This document shows, in pieces, positions 1-15,215 of a stretch of DNA of 64,000 nt. The stretch comes from Megamerina dolium (taxonomy: Eukaryota; Arthropoda; Insecta; Diptera; Megamerinidae): NCBI GenBank assembly GCA_963854835.1, contig OY978525.1, forward strand, positions 93,338,136 to 93,402,135, in the 5' to 3' direction. Under the pieces are notes generated by a model. It had not been told where the DNA came from. It searched no databases and saw only the letters and a program-made list of their open reading frames with translations. How positions within the stretch are numbered: the first letter of the stretch is position 1; each line of letters begins with the position of its first letter. A program made the translations under genes and the position numbers.

Positions 1-785
1 GCCCATTTTCTGTAAGACTAGTTGCTCGTACAATGCTAATCCACACCTTAAATCTCGTTATTCTACGCTGAATAGTTTGCAAGTTATAACCGGTAACATT
101 TTTTTTAATTTCCGCAACTTTGTATGGGAGACCCAAAAAGGAGTGGGCGTGGCACATTGATTTTCTTCCATATTATTTCTGACTACCGTGTTAATCTAAG
201 TGTCAATTATGGTTATTTTAGACAGAAGATTGTAGAAGTTACAGCAGTTTCAATTTAAAAGAAGTACAGACACTTTGTATGGGAGCTACGCTAGAAAGTA
301 GGCGTGGCTCATCCACTTTTGGTGAGGTTATATAGTAGTATATTATAACTCTATGTGCAAAATATTGTTGTCCCAAGTGGTATATTGTGTGAGTTATAGC
401 AAGTTAAAGATTTTGAAAATTTCGAGGTTAGTCGCTTTGAATGCTTGGTGTGGGCGTGGTTATTGACCGATCATGCCCAATATCAATCCCCTCCGTACCC
501 TTGGATCATAGATTACTTATGCCAAATTTCATCGAAATAGCTCAATATTTACTCAAGTTATCGTGCGAACCAGCCAGGTGACAGACAGACGGACGGACGG
601 ACGGACGGACGGACGGACGGACGGACGGACGGACGGACGGACGGACGGACATCGTTAAATCGAAAATTTAATCGACGCTGATCACGAATATATATCCATG
701 TCTATATCTCCGGAGATTCCTTCAAGTGGACACAAACATCTGACCGAAATGAATATACCATGCATATTGCATTATGCAGGGTATA
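1..785 (-). repeat. Dispersed periodic repeat, copy 1 (truncated by window edge)
   Basis: Reverse-orientation copy of the element at 19195-20815; its far end is cut by the window start. It ends at TGCAGGGTATA (about 775-785), next to a small near-palindrome. Moving inward come a block shared with copy 2, a GGAC tetranucleotide run (591-650), and blocks carrying GTGGGCGTGG-type boxes at 450-459, 298-307 and 143-152, i.e. spaced 152 and 155 bp. It has no coding capacity. Seen directly by alignment by eye to copy 2. What transposes it is unknown. Confidence 0.8.
591..650. repeat. (GGAC)n microsatellite inside the periodic repeat
   Basis: About 14 GGAC units. It is the reverse complement of the GTCC run at 19329-19384 in copy 2, so it is part of the element and not an independent locus. 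Confidence 0.95.
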
Positions 786-1281
786 AAAAGCATTATCTTT
801 TGCGTAAAAATCTACCAATACCAAAAAAAAGTCTCGAAAAATATTATGGTTACTCTGACCCATCAGTTTCAAGAAGTTGGTCTTATTGGTGAACTTTTCA
901 AAGAGCGATCAATTTTAAAATTCGGACAATAAACAAATGTGCTATTATATAAAAAACATTTTGGCGGTTCTAAAAAGGTGAAGAAAAACATATTTTTGTC
1001 CCGAAAACATAATCTGAAAATAGGGGTGAAATTTGGAAACTTTGTTTGTAAGGAGAGCGATCCACCATATTGTACATTTTTATCACCTCGATTGATACTT
1101 GCCTAAAAAATATTTCTTTTCCTCTTAAATCCAATTTATGAAATAAAATAAAATTAAATATATTTTTTTCTTAAATAATCCATCATATCGGCATGTTCCG
1201 GAATATACCATGTTTCGAATATTTAAAATAGTTGATGGTATATAAATCTACCAACAGTAACTAACAATAACAACAACAACT
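786..1281. other. AT-rich stretch, no gene seen
   Basis: No convincing coding frame, splice-site pair or repeat. Short A/T runs only. Probably intergenic or intronic. Confidence 0.5.
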
Positions 1282-1431
1282 AAGAGAGGTCTTTCTCGAA
1301 AATATATTTGGTCAAACTGTTTATTTCTAACGACTTTTACATACTTTCAAAACCAAAAGAGAGGTCTTTCTCGAAAATATATCTGGTCAAACTGTTTATT
1401 TCTAACGACTTTTACATATTTCAAAACCAAA
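1282..1431. repeat. 75-bp direct tandem duplication
   Basis: A 75-bp unit starting AAGAGAGGTCTTTCTCG occurs twice head to tail (1282-1356 and 1357-1431), with a T/C change at the ATATATTTGG/ATATATCTGG position and a two-base indel near the end. Recent local duplication; no function visible. Confidence 0.85.
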
Positions 1432-1504
1432 ATTGTTCTCTAAAATCATTTTATACAATTTATACTTTCTTGCATCAACAATAAAGGCTTTCGGAAAAAT
1501 GGTA

Positions 1505-1690
1505 TAGGTTAGTACAGTTCTTGAGCTTCGAAGAATCTTGACTTCTCTTCTAGTGTGTTTATCAGTGTTAAACTGAAAGACGGTTCTTATGCTAGATGAT
1601 TCCGAATGACAGAGCTCTTGCGACATCATTTTTTCCGAGGCTATTTTACTGTTACCAGAGCCACAATTACTTGCTGACTGATAGTCGCCA
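1505..1690 (-). mobile_element. Diverged relic of the tRNA-derived SINE family
   Basis: Body sequence resembles the better copies at 9907, 38237 and 46727. The stretch GATTCCGAATGACAGAGCTC, then a GCGACATCATTTTTTCCGAG-like block, match the GATTCTGAACGGCAGAAC / GTGACATCACTTTTTCTGAG region of the 46.7 kb copy, and the AATTACTTGCTGACTG block matches AATTGCTTGCCGACAG. The head with pol III boxes is not recognisable. Oldest copy in the window. Confidence 0.5.
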
Positions 1691-4600
1691 TAGAACAATT
1701 TTTTATATATCTTTTTTTAATATCTGTAGTTGATCGAGTCGAAATATCAAATGAAAAACTTATGCACAGAAAAACAACTAATCAACAAGGCAAACAATCT
1801 GCTCGTATTCCACAATCAATATATCATAACAAATTACTGCTCTTAGAAATTAACATTTTATTATCATACAAAGAACTCGAACCAATGATTTTGTTTTTCA
1901 AATTTATAAATACAACTTTTTTGTTTATTTTACAAAGAAAATACACCCTGTACTTGATAATTTTATATGTAATTATTCATGTATTCAAATCGGAAGCTGT
2001 GATTTATTGTAAAATACGAGTATGTAAACGTTAGTCTGTGAGATTGCTAGCTTTGAGTGTATGTATCGTATGATTATATGCTTATGTGTACATACAATTA
2101 CCCCCCAAATTGTAGAGGAGAACAATTCGTTGTTGACGACAACGCATTGACTTATCAGTGATGCGATAGTGAGTGTGAATCGTATACAATTAAAGCGCAT
2201 TTTAAATTGAATTTATGCGGCGCGAACCAGCTAGCTAGCTGATTGTGTATGACACTGTACATGAGTACTTATGCTGCAACAAAATCATTTTTATTGTGTA
2301 TATTTTTTTTTATTTGTTTTCTTTTTTATATCTACAAATATAACATATGAGTGTACTATGTACATGTGGGCTCTCGACTCCCCTTGATGAGTCAGAGCAT
2401 ATTAGTTATTGTCGCGAACACACAAAGTACGAATATGAATTGGATACTTGATATTAATTTAACGTAAAATATATCAACAATAACAAACAATAATAGAAAT
2501 AAAAATAAAAATATATAAAAATATATATTTCTTAATTTAATATCGAATATATACAATAAAATAGATGAAAAAACTCTATATTAAAACGTTATATGTGCAA
2601 AAATCTAAAAAATGTATTCAGCATTACTCAGCTCCAGTTGCAAAAGCACCGATTGTCGCCGTTGGTCCAGTCCAGCAATGTCTATGGCCAATTGGCGATA
2701 TTCATGTTTACGCAATACAGTTGTGGAATTTGAAGTGGGTAAATGATTGAGTCAACAAAATAACAAAATTTCAACAGCAACAAAAACATATACTATAATA
2801 CATTTGAACATATGTTTATACATACACTCCCTCACACTTAACTAAGGTCACAGATTTTGAATGTGCAAATTGTTCTTCTAATATTGCAAAAAAATATCTT
2901 CGATTCCTTAAAGAATTACAAAGTTTGAGAAATCAACCACCAACCTACGTTTTAATGTAATCCAATTTAATTTTTTTTTTTTTTTTTTTTTGGTTGAAAA
3001 CGATTTAGCAATCTTGTTCACAAGTTCTCGGAAGATGTAGTGAAGCGCATTTTTTATTATGGAACTCTTCAGTTGATACTTGATTGTGCTACAAAGACGA
3101 CAGTTTCCTACAAAACCATTCACAAAAATGCATTCAGCAAAATTTCTTGGATCCAACAACAAAATATCGAAATTATGCACTGGTCGTTCAATCTAAACTA
3201 AATTCAAATTAAAATTTCAAATTAATGAATGCCTACGAAGAAGAGTTTATGGTTTTTTTTTTTTTTTTTTTTTGTTAGCTTATTTTTTTTTTTGCAGGAC
3301 ATTGCAACTTCCTCAGAAATTGTGGATACATTTAAATCTCGATGGATGTTAACGTTCCTCATATACCAAGGCGCGTTTACAATGGTGATGGTGATGGTTT
3401 ATGGTGATGTTAAGCAATTTAGCGAGAAAGAATATCTCAAAATCGCGCCATCAAAAATGTAAGACTATTAGAAATCATATTTTTAAAGTTCTTCGAACAA
3501 CGGTGATAATTCCTTTTACTAATTCATATAAAGAAATAACAAATTTTCAAGCGAAACCATCAAACTGGTGTATAATTTTTCCTTTTTTCAACTGAACTAA
3601 AAGTGAAGAATTATAACTAATACATTCGTGGTCTTAATCAAGCGAGATGGAGTGTATATATTTGAAATGCATATCTATCGATACGATATTAAGTTTTAAC
3701 ATCAACGTGAAGTGATTTCGTTTTTATTACACGCACGATTTTCTTTAATTTTTGTTCATTATAATTAATAGAAGACAAGAAAAATTACATCTACATTTTT
3801 AGCTTCAATTTCCGTTGCCACATCCCAAATATTCACCATATAGGAGTATGTAGTATTGCATCCACACAAATGCGTGCAATTTTCATTTAACCCATATTTG
3901 TCAGTTGTTGCCAGGCATTGCAACATGTTATCAACGGCATTGCTAGTAAAATGCAATCACAACAACAACAATAAACATACTAATAAATAATACTTGCCTA
4001 CCTTGTATTATCTCTATGTGGAGATTGCGACAGACATCATCTATTTCATCTCATCCAGTTCCACTTGCACTCTGTTTTGTCACCAAATGTGTATTGCAAT
4101 TGCAATAGTCACAGATTGTATGCAGTAATGGTTGATGAGATTACCAAAATTACTTGTTGAACACGCGGAAAAAATGCCGTTGTTGATGTAATGTTGATGC
4201 TTGCAAGGCTTAAACAGTGGTTGCTACATGTTGTTTATCGTATATGACTCACGTTTCATGCCCGCCTTTCATCCTTTATATGTGTGCACATATATTTCAT
4301 GTTTCAAACAGATGACGGCTATTGACCTCTTCCATTGTTGTCAGCCAGGCCACGTATTTATGTGTTGTATTATTGTGCAACACAACACAAATCAATACAA
4401 TCATTATTTATATTGGTGAATGTATCTAACATAATATACGTTATTGGAATGCTGTATGGATTCCTCCATTATTGTTGCTTGTTGGCTGATCATTCAACTG
4501 TTGACTAATGCTGTAATTTTCTATATAATTACATAGAGTATAATAATTTCTTCTTAGAATTCTTATCATTTGCAGTTATACATCAACTTGCTTGCTTAGT

Positions 4601-6506
4601 TGTCTTACTGATTATGGTCAATTGCAGAGTGGTATGTTAGCGAAATTTATATACGATAATGTTGTCATACTAAACAGTTAGTGCATATAACCGAAGATGG
4701 CGCCTTTCGCTTGTTAAAAGTGATTGATTGTGTGCAAATCGTGTGGCGCTTTTGTTGGTTGAAATATCATTGTCATTATTCTCATAGTTATGTATTTTTT
4801 ATTTTTTGAAGAATATACGTAATTAGATTGGACACAATTCTCATGAGATAAAATCAGAAATACTAGCGTGACTAAAATCTTATTTATCATTTCTCATTCG
4901 TTCTAATCATGTCCAAAATTAGTATACAGACGAAATCCTAGGCCAATATTCTATGGCGTTATTCGTTCCAATAGAAAGTGTCCATTATAGAAACATTTTA
5001 TTTTAAAAGAACAGACGACTACAGACGACTGTCGAAATTGTGTAATAATTTAACTTAAAAATTCATATTGTATGAGATTGACAATTATAATTTACCGCGA
5101 TCAATACTCTATGATTATACGAAACTATGAATTGACCCTTGTTTCATTGATTAATAATATTTTGAGACTATATACGTATATTCGTAGTACTTTCGCAGTA
5201 TAAGCAGCGAGCAAAAAAGTGATATAACAACATACATGGTAAATTATTAATATCCAGTGATCATATTAGCTTCTATACACATGCAAATGTATATCATTTC
5301 CTAAAATAGGGTGTATTTGTAATTGCGCCTTTAAAAGCACAAAAAATATGTTATATTTATGCATATACACGAATATCAATAGACAGTAATAGCTAAACAA
5401 TAATTTCAGCAATAAAATGTTAATGCACACATAACCAATAATGTGGAAATACATTGTATTAAACATGCAACCTTGCCTCAAGGTGTAATATTGCATATGA
5501 TCGATGTTGGCTGTTGAGCAACATACGTGTTGCATGAGTATTTTTCAACTTGTTTGCTTTGCAACTTGTATATACATACATAGTATTTGTTTGCAGTTTG
5601 ATTGTGCACAACTTCAAGCATCATACATTTGTGTTATACCGGCATTTTCGTTGAAACAATGTTTTTTTTTTCATTTTTTTTTCTTTAAACTTACCAACTC
5701 CATCACTAGCACTACTAGCACTAATGACATTTTTATTGCATCATGTTGCAAATAAAAATCAAAATAAAAATAAATATAAAGACAATACGCTTTGGATACA
5801 CTCTTTCTTTTCTTCATCTGATTCTTTATCGTTCTTACTTCTTTCATGCTTCTTCTTGCCCATCTTTAGTTACATTACGAAAACAGGATTTTCGTTGCAA
5901 TAGCAGATCACAAATTATAATAAAATATACATGTATACAAGTAATCGCATGCGTACGTATATATACGCCTTCAGGTTATACAATCGTATTACATGTTGCA
6001 ATACAATCGTGACCACAAAAGTCGCAGGAGTAATGCTAAAGACAACAGAAAAAGTATAGTTTGTTATGTAGATGCTTCTGAAAACCGGCTTTACATTCGT
6101 TCAAACTATAAAGAACATTACATAAATATACAGGAAAAAACAAAAACAAATCAATTGAGAAAAGAACATTTCACCACAATCAAATCAAAACACAGTTTTC
6201 AACACCAGCAACTAACCTGATTGCCAATGCGGTCGTCAGTTAGCCGAATTGGGGTGAACAAAAATTATATAGCTACCGTTGTTGCTGCAAGAGCGGGAGT
6301 ATGCAGCGCAAGAAGAAAGAATGGAGTACAAACTTATATTCGTAATATCATTTTTGCTCCTTTTGGTTAGCAAACATTGATGAGTTCGAAAAATTTCAAG
6401 ATTTTCTTAAGAAAGAAAAAATATGTATACATAATTATGATGGCAAATAAATGTTGGATTGAACACCAATTCTACAATTGAAAATTGAAATCTATTCGTG
6501 ATTATA
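1691..6506. other. Long AT-rich region without supportable gene
   Basis: Contains homopolymer T runs (2970-2991, 3252-3273), AT-rich spacers and scattered short open frames. A stop-free + strand stretch at about 2999-3199 (68 codons, no start) and one at 3300-3462 following a TTTTTTGCAG acceptor-like site look vaguely protein-like, but I do not recognise them and they have no matching donor. I make no gene call. Confidence 0.45.
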
Positions 6507-7654
6507 TTGGATCTATGTATAACTTAATTCGTGTGGTTTGCTAAGAGATGGCATAACTTGATTATTATTCCATCGTTCCAATATTCCGAACATGCGTTGG
6601 AAAGCTACTGTCATTGTGCGTCTTTCTCAGTATATGTCATTCATTTGAAGCGTAAACAACAATAATCTTTTTTCACTCAAATATGTCGAACTTTGTGCTT
6701 GAAAGAGTGTTTTTGCGGGTAGTTCTTCTTCATTATCAAAGTCATCGTATTTTGGTGGAAGTTTATGGTGAACATGCTCTAGCTGAGCGAACGTGCCAAA
6801 TGTGGTTTGCACGATTTAAAAGTGGTAATTTTGTCTTTGAAAACGAAGAACACCATTTCTAAACGTTTAAAAGCAGCCGGATACATTCAAAAGCAAGGAA
6901 ATTGGGTACCACATGACCTGAAGCCGAGAGACGTTGAAAGACGATTTTGCATATCCGAAATGCTGCTGAACGCCACAAAAAGAAGTCAGTTTTGCATCGG
7001 ATTGTTACTGGTGATGAAAAATGGATCCATTATGACAACCCCAAGCGCAAAAAATCATATGTGAAACCCGGCCAACCGGCCAAAAGCCGAATATCCATGG
7101 CGCGAAGGTAATGCTCTGTATTTGGTGGGATCAGAAGGGTGTGCTGTATTATTATGAGCCGCTAAAATCGGGTGAAACCATCAATGGAGAACGCTACCGA
7201 ATACAATTAATCCGTTTGAAGAGAGGAATAGCCGAAAAACGCCCGGAATATCCGACCAGACATGAGTCCATAATTTTCCATCATGACAATGCTCGGCCTC
7301 ATGTTGCAACAGCGGTCAAAATCTATTTGGAAAACAGCGGCTGGGAACTTTTGGCTCACCCGCCTTACAGCCAGACCTTGCCCCATCCGACTACCATTTA
7401 TTCCGATCGATGCAGAACGCCCTCACTGGAATAAGTTTCACATCAGAACAGTGTATAAAAAATTGGCTTGATTCATTCTTGGCCGCCAAGACGGCACAGC
7501 TCTTTTGGGATAGAATCCACAAATTGCCAGAAAGATGGGAAAAAGTCATAGCTTCAGATGGGCAATACTTTCAAAAATCCTATTGTACATGTTTTTCTTA
7601 AATATACGTACAAATTTGGAAAAAAACCCGCACGAATTAAGTTATAGATCCAAT
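6507..7654 (+). mobile_element. Defective mariner-family transposon with degenerate transposase
   Basis: Ends carry inverted repeats: ATTGGATCTAT(GTAT)AACTTAATTCGTG at 6507-6533 and its complement at 7630-7654, the left one with four extra bases. The transposase relic starts at ATG 6683 and runs to about 7601. Recognisable pieces, in several frames, are a first HTH region ending VYGEHALAERTCQMWFARF, then WVPHDLKPRDVERRF, a GDEKWIHYDNPKRK-like block, MLCIWWDQKGVLYYYEPL, HHDNARPHVA and LPERWEKVIASDGQYF. These are hallmarks of D,D34D mariner transposases. The second HTH region is deleted after the acidic stretch near 6850, and frameshifts occur around 6985 and 7385, so it cannot encode a working enzyme. 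Confidence 0.88.
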
Positions 7655-9906
7655 ACAAAATACAAATCGAGCCAAGACGGTGCCCATCTATTGCCAAGTA
7701 ATTAAACATTCTAACGTCAATCAAAACTTGACATCGAAAATTTTTTATAAAAAATTGTAACTCAAGTTTTGCTGTGTCTCTTCTCATCCAAATTTAATGC
7801 ACGCAACAAGATTGTCACGAACAAATAATGATTCATGTAAATGATTTAATTCTCCAAGTCTGATATTCAGAAAAGTCCGGAAATTTTATAAACACATAAT
7901 ATATGGTTAATATGAATAACATAGAATTTCATATATTACTAACCGTTATATAATTAAAGTTGAAATTTTATTAAAGTGTTGATATCTCATTAATTTTTAT
8001 CTACTTGTGTTTTTATTTTTTTATTTTTCACAAAAACAATAGAAATTTAATGTAAAAAATGCAAAAGCAATGATTTTGTTCTCTTGATTTTTTTACCAGT
8101 TCGCAGTTCAGTCTATAAAACTTGCTCAATCGGCAAGTATGACTTTGAAGATTATGCTTGTGTCGTGTTGAAATAGGTCATATATATTTATGTATAAGTA
8201 GTTAGTATTATCATTATTGTTGTTATTCCAATTTCTGTACCTGTTTTCATTTTATGATAAATTTGACATATTTTCTCTGCTGACAAATCAAATCAGAACC
8301 TCCTCCTAGTCCTCCTATTTGTAATTGGCATGTTTATATTCTAGCAGTTATTACCGCTATGGATGTTGTTTGTATGCATATATGACATAGAATACGTATA
8401 ATGCTACTGGTTCTATGAATATATATTGATATTTCATACCTTAGCATATAACATATAATCCATCATAATTGTTGTTATCAAACATGAAGTAACGCGTGCC
8501 AAAAATTACAAATTCCTTTGTTGTTTCTCTGACTCTGTTAAGTGCATACTAAATATAATATAATAAATATACAAGCCGGTTTGTCTTTCTCTCTTCTTAT
8601 AATAATATCATTATGATTGATTTCTTGCTGGTTTGACATCTTTCAAATTATTAAAATATGCTAGTTGTTGTTTTGATGTAATTGGTAGTCAATTTGCAAA
8701 TGTGCAAATTGTTAATGCTAAATGAAATATTATATAATAACCAACCACTATGGACTTAAAGGATAGAGAGATTATTTTTCATTTATGTAGAAAGGCACGC
8801 GTTTTTTGTATTTACATGACAAGCAATTAATGCAATTCGTGAATGCTTAAAGATGATCCAACGTTTGTCCATTAATAGTAGATGTAATGTTACTCATGTT
8901 TTAAGTATGAATGTCCACATTTTTTAAATCTTATAGTTAAATAATTTCCTGGTTGTCGAATTTCTCTCGAAATCTACAATAAATTACATACACGTAGGAT
9001 GTGGAAATTGCTGCGACAAATAAATGTGTAGGAATTGTGTTTACTTAGCTCGCAATTGCATCTGTTAACTAAATATATCGTTATAATAATTATAGATCAA
9101 AGTAGAATGAAATCCTACTCCAAAAATGTAGCTTTCAAAAGTGGCTTTCATACAAATGTTCGTTATATCTCACATACTGCAGAAGAAGTGTCTACGTCAT
9201 TATCACCTAGATGACATAGACCCATAGTAAGATGTTGCCATAGATGTAAACCTCCAAAATTAGATCAAAATCGAAGGATGGTTCGCCAAATAAGCCGAAA
9301 GAATAACGTCATATCAAAAATACCTAATTTGGCTTAAGCGAGCTCTCTCTAGGCAAGAAAATTAGCCACAGTTACCTTATATTCAAGGTTACAATAATTG
9401 AAACATTATTTTCCACGTGTACCTTAGCGTCCAAGAGAGAGAGGAACAAATCAGACAAAAAGTACATATTATGTTGTTTTTGAATATCACAAAAAAATAG
9501 AATATATGGAATTTGAGAACTAGCTCAACAGCCCTAAAGTTTTAATAAGGTGTTTTTAGTAATTTTCTTAGTATTTAACCTATTATACTACCTTTAAGAG
9601 TTCCAACCGCTATTAGGTTTTCTTCCTCAACATTTCTCGCAAATTCAATCTCTATCTCCAACGACCTGAAAAATCTTATGATGCTCTTAGAAAGGTAATG
9701 CATATGACCAATCACCATTCATTTTAACATTATAATATTTCCCCAAAACATAGTTATGCCCTAACTCTATCCATTGAGGGAACACCCATACAAAATTAAT
9801 TAAAAATTTCCAGTATATCCACAAATAATTGTCCGAAAAGAAACTCTAAAAGGATGAAACATAAATCCGACCCATATAATTTATTATCCAATATTATAAA
9901 AAAAAG
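7655..9906. other. AT-rich region, nothing recognised
   Basis: No coding frame over about 75 codons, no splice-bounded exon and no clear repeat family. Probably intron or intergenic DNA. Confidence 0.5.
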
Positions 9907-10218
9907 TAAATAAATAAATATGTGGCACTCATAAGCTCCGAAGGGCTCTTTGATCGAGTTTCTCTTTCAGTCCTGTTGTGCATGTTAAATTTTGGACAGC
10001 ATTAGAAGGGACTTATTTATTTTAGTCGGTTCCGAACAGCAGAACCCTTGTAGCATCACTTTAACTCAGTTTTTGTCACAGAGCTCTTTTTTAAAAAGCA
10101 TTTTTTTGGCAAATTGTTACTGCCGGAAGAATTGCTAATTGCTTGCCGACAGGTGGGTACCGTTCGAAAGAAAAATCTTGAATTTATGCTTCAGAACGAA
10201 CCACTGAGCCCAGCAATA
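9907..10218 (-). mobile_element. tRNA-derived SINE, copy in reverse orientation
   Basis: Begins with an AAATAAATAAATATGTGGCAC tail block shared with the copy at 46727. The body (GGTTCCGAACAGCAGAAC, GGCAAATTGTTACTGCCGGA, AATTGCTTGCCGACAGGTGG) is shared with the 38.2 and 46.7 kb copies. The head end is degraded to GAACCACTGAGCCCAGCAATAC, the complement of the box A region. Transcription would need pol III boxes on the minus strand, and these are damaged here. Confidence 0.75.
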
Positions 10219-13133
<2,915 letters not shown>

Positions 13134-13247
13134 TTGATGGCTCAAAGCAAGGAAAACGAAGATTACACCAACGAATGTGATACCATTAGAAACGGATTTG
13201 CCAATTTTATAAATCTGTGTACAAATCTGAATAACACTAGTTCTTCA
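13134..13247 (+). CDS. Candidate RhoGEF exon (spectrin-repeat-like), tentative
   Basis: An open stretch of 38 codons lies between a TTTCTTATGCTTAG acceptor and a TCTTCA|GTAAGA donor. It reads ...SKENEDYTNECDTIRNGF..., continuing ...NFINLCTNL..., which has the heptad-like feel of a spectrin-repeat helix and would suit the region upstream of the Dbl-type exons at 16521-17870. It enters and leaves in phase 0. The next supported exon, at 16521, needs an incoming phase of 1, so at least one unseen exon must lie between, or this exon is spurious. No homology search was possible. Confidence 0.35.
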
Positions 13248-13729
13248 GTAAGATATAAATAATTTACGTTGATGAAATTATTTAGGTTACTGTTGCCGCA
13301 CTCTCTGCGAGACGACACAGTTAGGCCAGAAAGACCCGGTTGTTCCTATTCTGTTCATATTTTTCAAAACACGTTGGAGGCACTTTTTTTGAATGTAAGA
13401 ATTAGAGTCCCGAATGATGTGATTCACACATCCTATTGGTAATAATGTAAAGATCGAAATTGGAGTATCATAACAAGAAACAATTCATCAGGAAATTTAC
13501 ATATATGTCTAAAGTCAAAAAAATAAAAAAATAAACAAGCAATTTTTTACAAAAACCTAATACCGCAAGCCATGAACACCGTATTCATGTCAGACTGTGT
13601 ACATACATACTTAATTGGCGTTAAAGGCTTTGCTAAATCTTGATTGAGCTTCTTTTTGAGCATTTTGAAAGTAGGATGTATATACTATATACATTTTGTA
13701 CTACTACAGAACCCTCGCGACTTTCCCTT

Positions 13730-14440
13730 TTAGGAGTTTTGACACATATCTGTTTGCTTTCATGCAAACTATGTGACCTGAAACTGTTAACTCAAGCAGT
13801 CATGCAAAAGAAGTTCAGAGGAACTGGTCTTAATGTCAACATCGGGAAAACGAAAGCGCTATACCGCAATGATGCCACTTCGGCTTCGCTGACTTTGGAC
13901 ATACAGCAGTTTGAGAACATGGACAAATATAGCTACCTCTGATGCATGGTTACCACGAACTGTGGCTCTGAGTTGAATGTTGAAAGCAGATTCTACAAGG
14001 CCAAATCTTCATTTGGCTTCCTTGTTGTAGTAACATCAACCTTCACAGAGAACAACGAATTTGCAATGCAAGCGTACTGTCCGTCTTACTATTTAGTTCA
14101 TTTAGTTCCACTTGGAAAGTAAATTCAATGATTATGAAACGTCTGCAGATATTCATGAACCAATGTCTTCGGCGCATCTTACGAATCTTCTGTTCTCGAA
14201 CAATATCCAATAGCGAAATGGTAAAAGAAGTGCCAATGGATCGGCCATATAATGAGAAAAAGCGACGACAATGTGGCCAAACAGGCCTTACGTTGGAATC
14301 TTTTTCAGCAAATTGGCCGCAGAATTGTCGTTCAACTGAAGCTAAAATTACTTGGTTTTTTGTGGAATGAGCTGAGGGCCCTTGCACAAAACGGTGTACC
14401 TTGGCAAAGAGCAGTAGGTAACACCCTGTGCTGCAATTAG
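13730..14440 (+). mobile_element. 5'-truncated non-LTR retrotransposon relic (RT thumb and C-terminus)
   Basis: Interrupted coding sequence with the usual order of a non-LTR reverse transcriptase after the catalytic box. A decayed YADD-like start reads HICLLSCKLCDL, followed by GLNVNIGKTKAL, a FENMDKYSYL(G)-type block, LRICNASVLSVLLFSS, LQIFMNQCLRRILRIF, GHIMRKSDDNVAKQALRWN and a terminal ELRALAQNGVPWQRA. Several frameshifts and stops. Distinct family from the RTE-like copies at 21 and 31 kb. Clade not resolved. Confidence 0.75.
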
Positions 14441-14654
14441 AAGTTAAAGAACCACATATTTACAAATGTACAAGTATATTATTAAATAATTTTCAACAAA
14501 AATCGTTAATAGTATTAAATTGCATCGGATTATGTAGCAACTATCTTCATGTTGAAGCGTTAACATTAGGCTATTAAAAATTAATATATGCCATTCTTAC
14601 AAAGTGTATACGACATTTTTTTAGCTCCGGCTATGTCAATGTTTGTGCCTACAA

Positions 14655-15215
14655 AACCCCATTCGCGGGAAGCGGTAAAAATGGATTTCTTTTTTGCATA
14701 GTGTCGTTACTAGCGACGAAAAAGGGATCCTTTATGACAACCCTCAGCACAAATAGACATATTTGAGATCTGGGCAACCAGCCAAATCGACTCCAAAGCC
14801 GAATATCTATAGTTCGAAGGTGATGCTGTGTATTTGGTGGGATCAGAAGGGTATGAGCTGTATTATGAGTTGCTAAAACTGGGTAAACCATTAATGAGGG
14901 ATGCTATCGACAAGAATTCATCAAACTAAAGTGAGCCTTGAACCAAAAATAGCTGGAAAGGGCGACCCAACACGCGCATTGATTTTCCATCATGACAATG
15001 CTCGGTCACATGTTGCGCAACCCGTTAAAACGTACTTGAAAAATAGCGGATGGTAAATCTTACCCCACCCGCCGTATAGCCCAGGTATTAACCTGGGTAT
15101 CGAAGGTATCAAAAGTTGGGTCGATACGTTCTTGTCCTCAAAAAATGAGTGGTTCTATTGGGACGGATTTCATGCGCTCCTTCAAAGATGGAAACAACTT
15201 GTAGCAATCTTTTAG
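14655..15215 (+). mobile_element. Decayed mariner transposase fragment
   Basis: Related to the 6.5 kb mariner. Recognisable pieces in shifting frames are VTSDEKGILYDNPQHK, a MLCIWWDQKG-like block near 14825, FHHDNARSHVA near 14983, LPHPPYSPG near 15060, SWVDTFLSSK near 15113 and a final LQRWKQLVA near 15185. The N-terminal DNA-binding half is absent, and the region containing the third catalytic Asp (PDLAPSDYHLF) is deleted. No terminal repeats found. Non-functional. Confidence 0.78.

Noticed and set aside
2908..3462. Protein-like open stretches around poly-T runs
   Set aside because: No recognised family, no start, no matching donor, and poly-T/poly-Lys runs within the frames.
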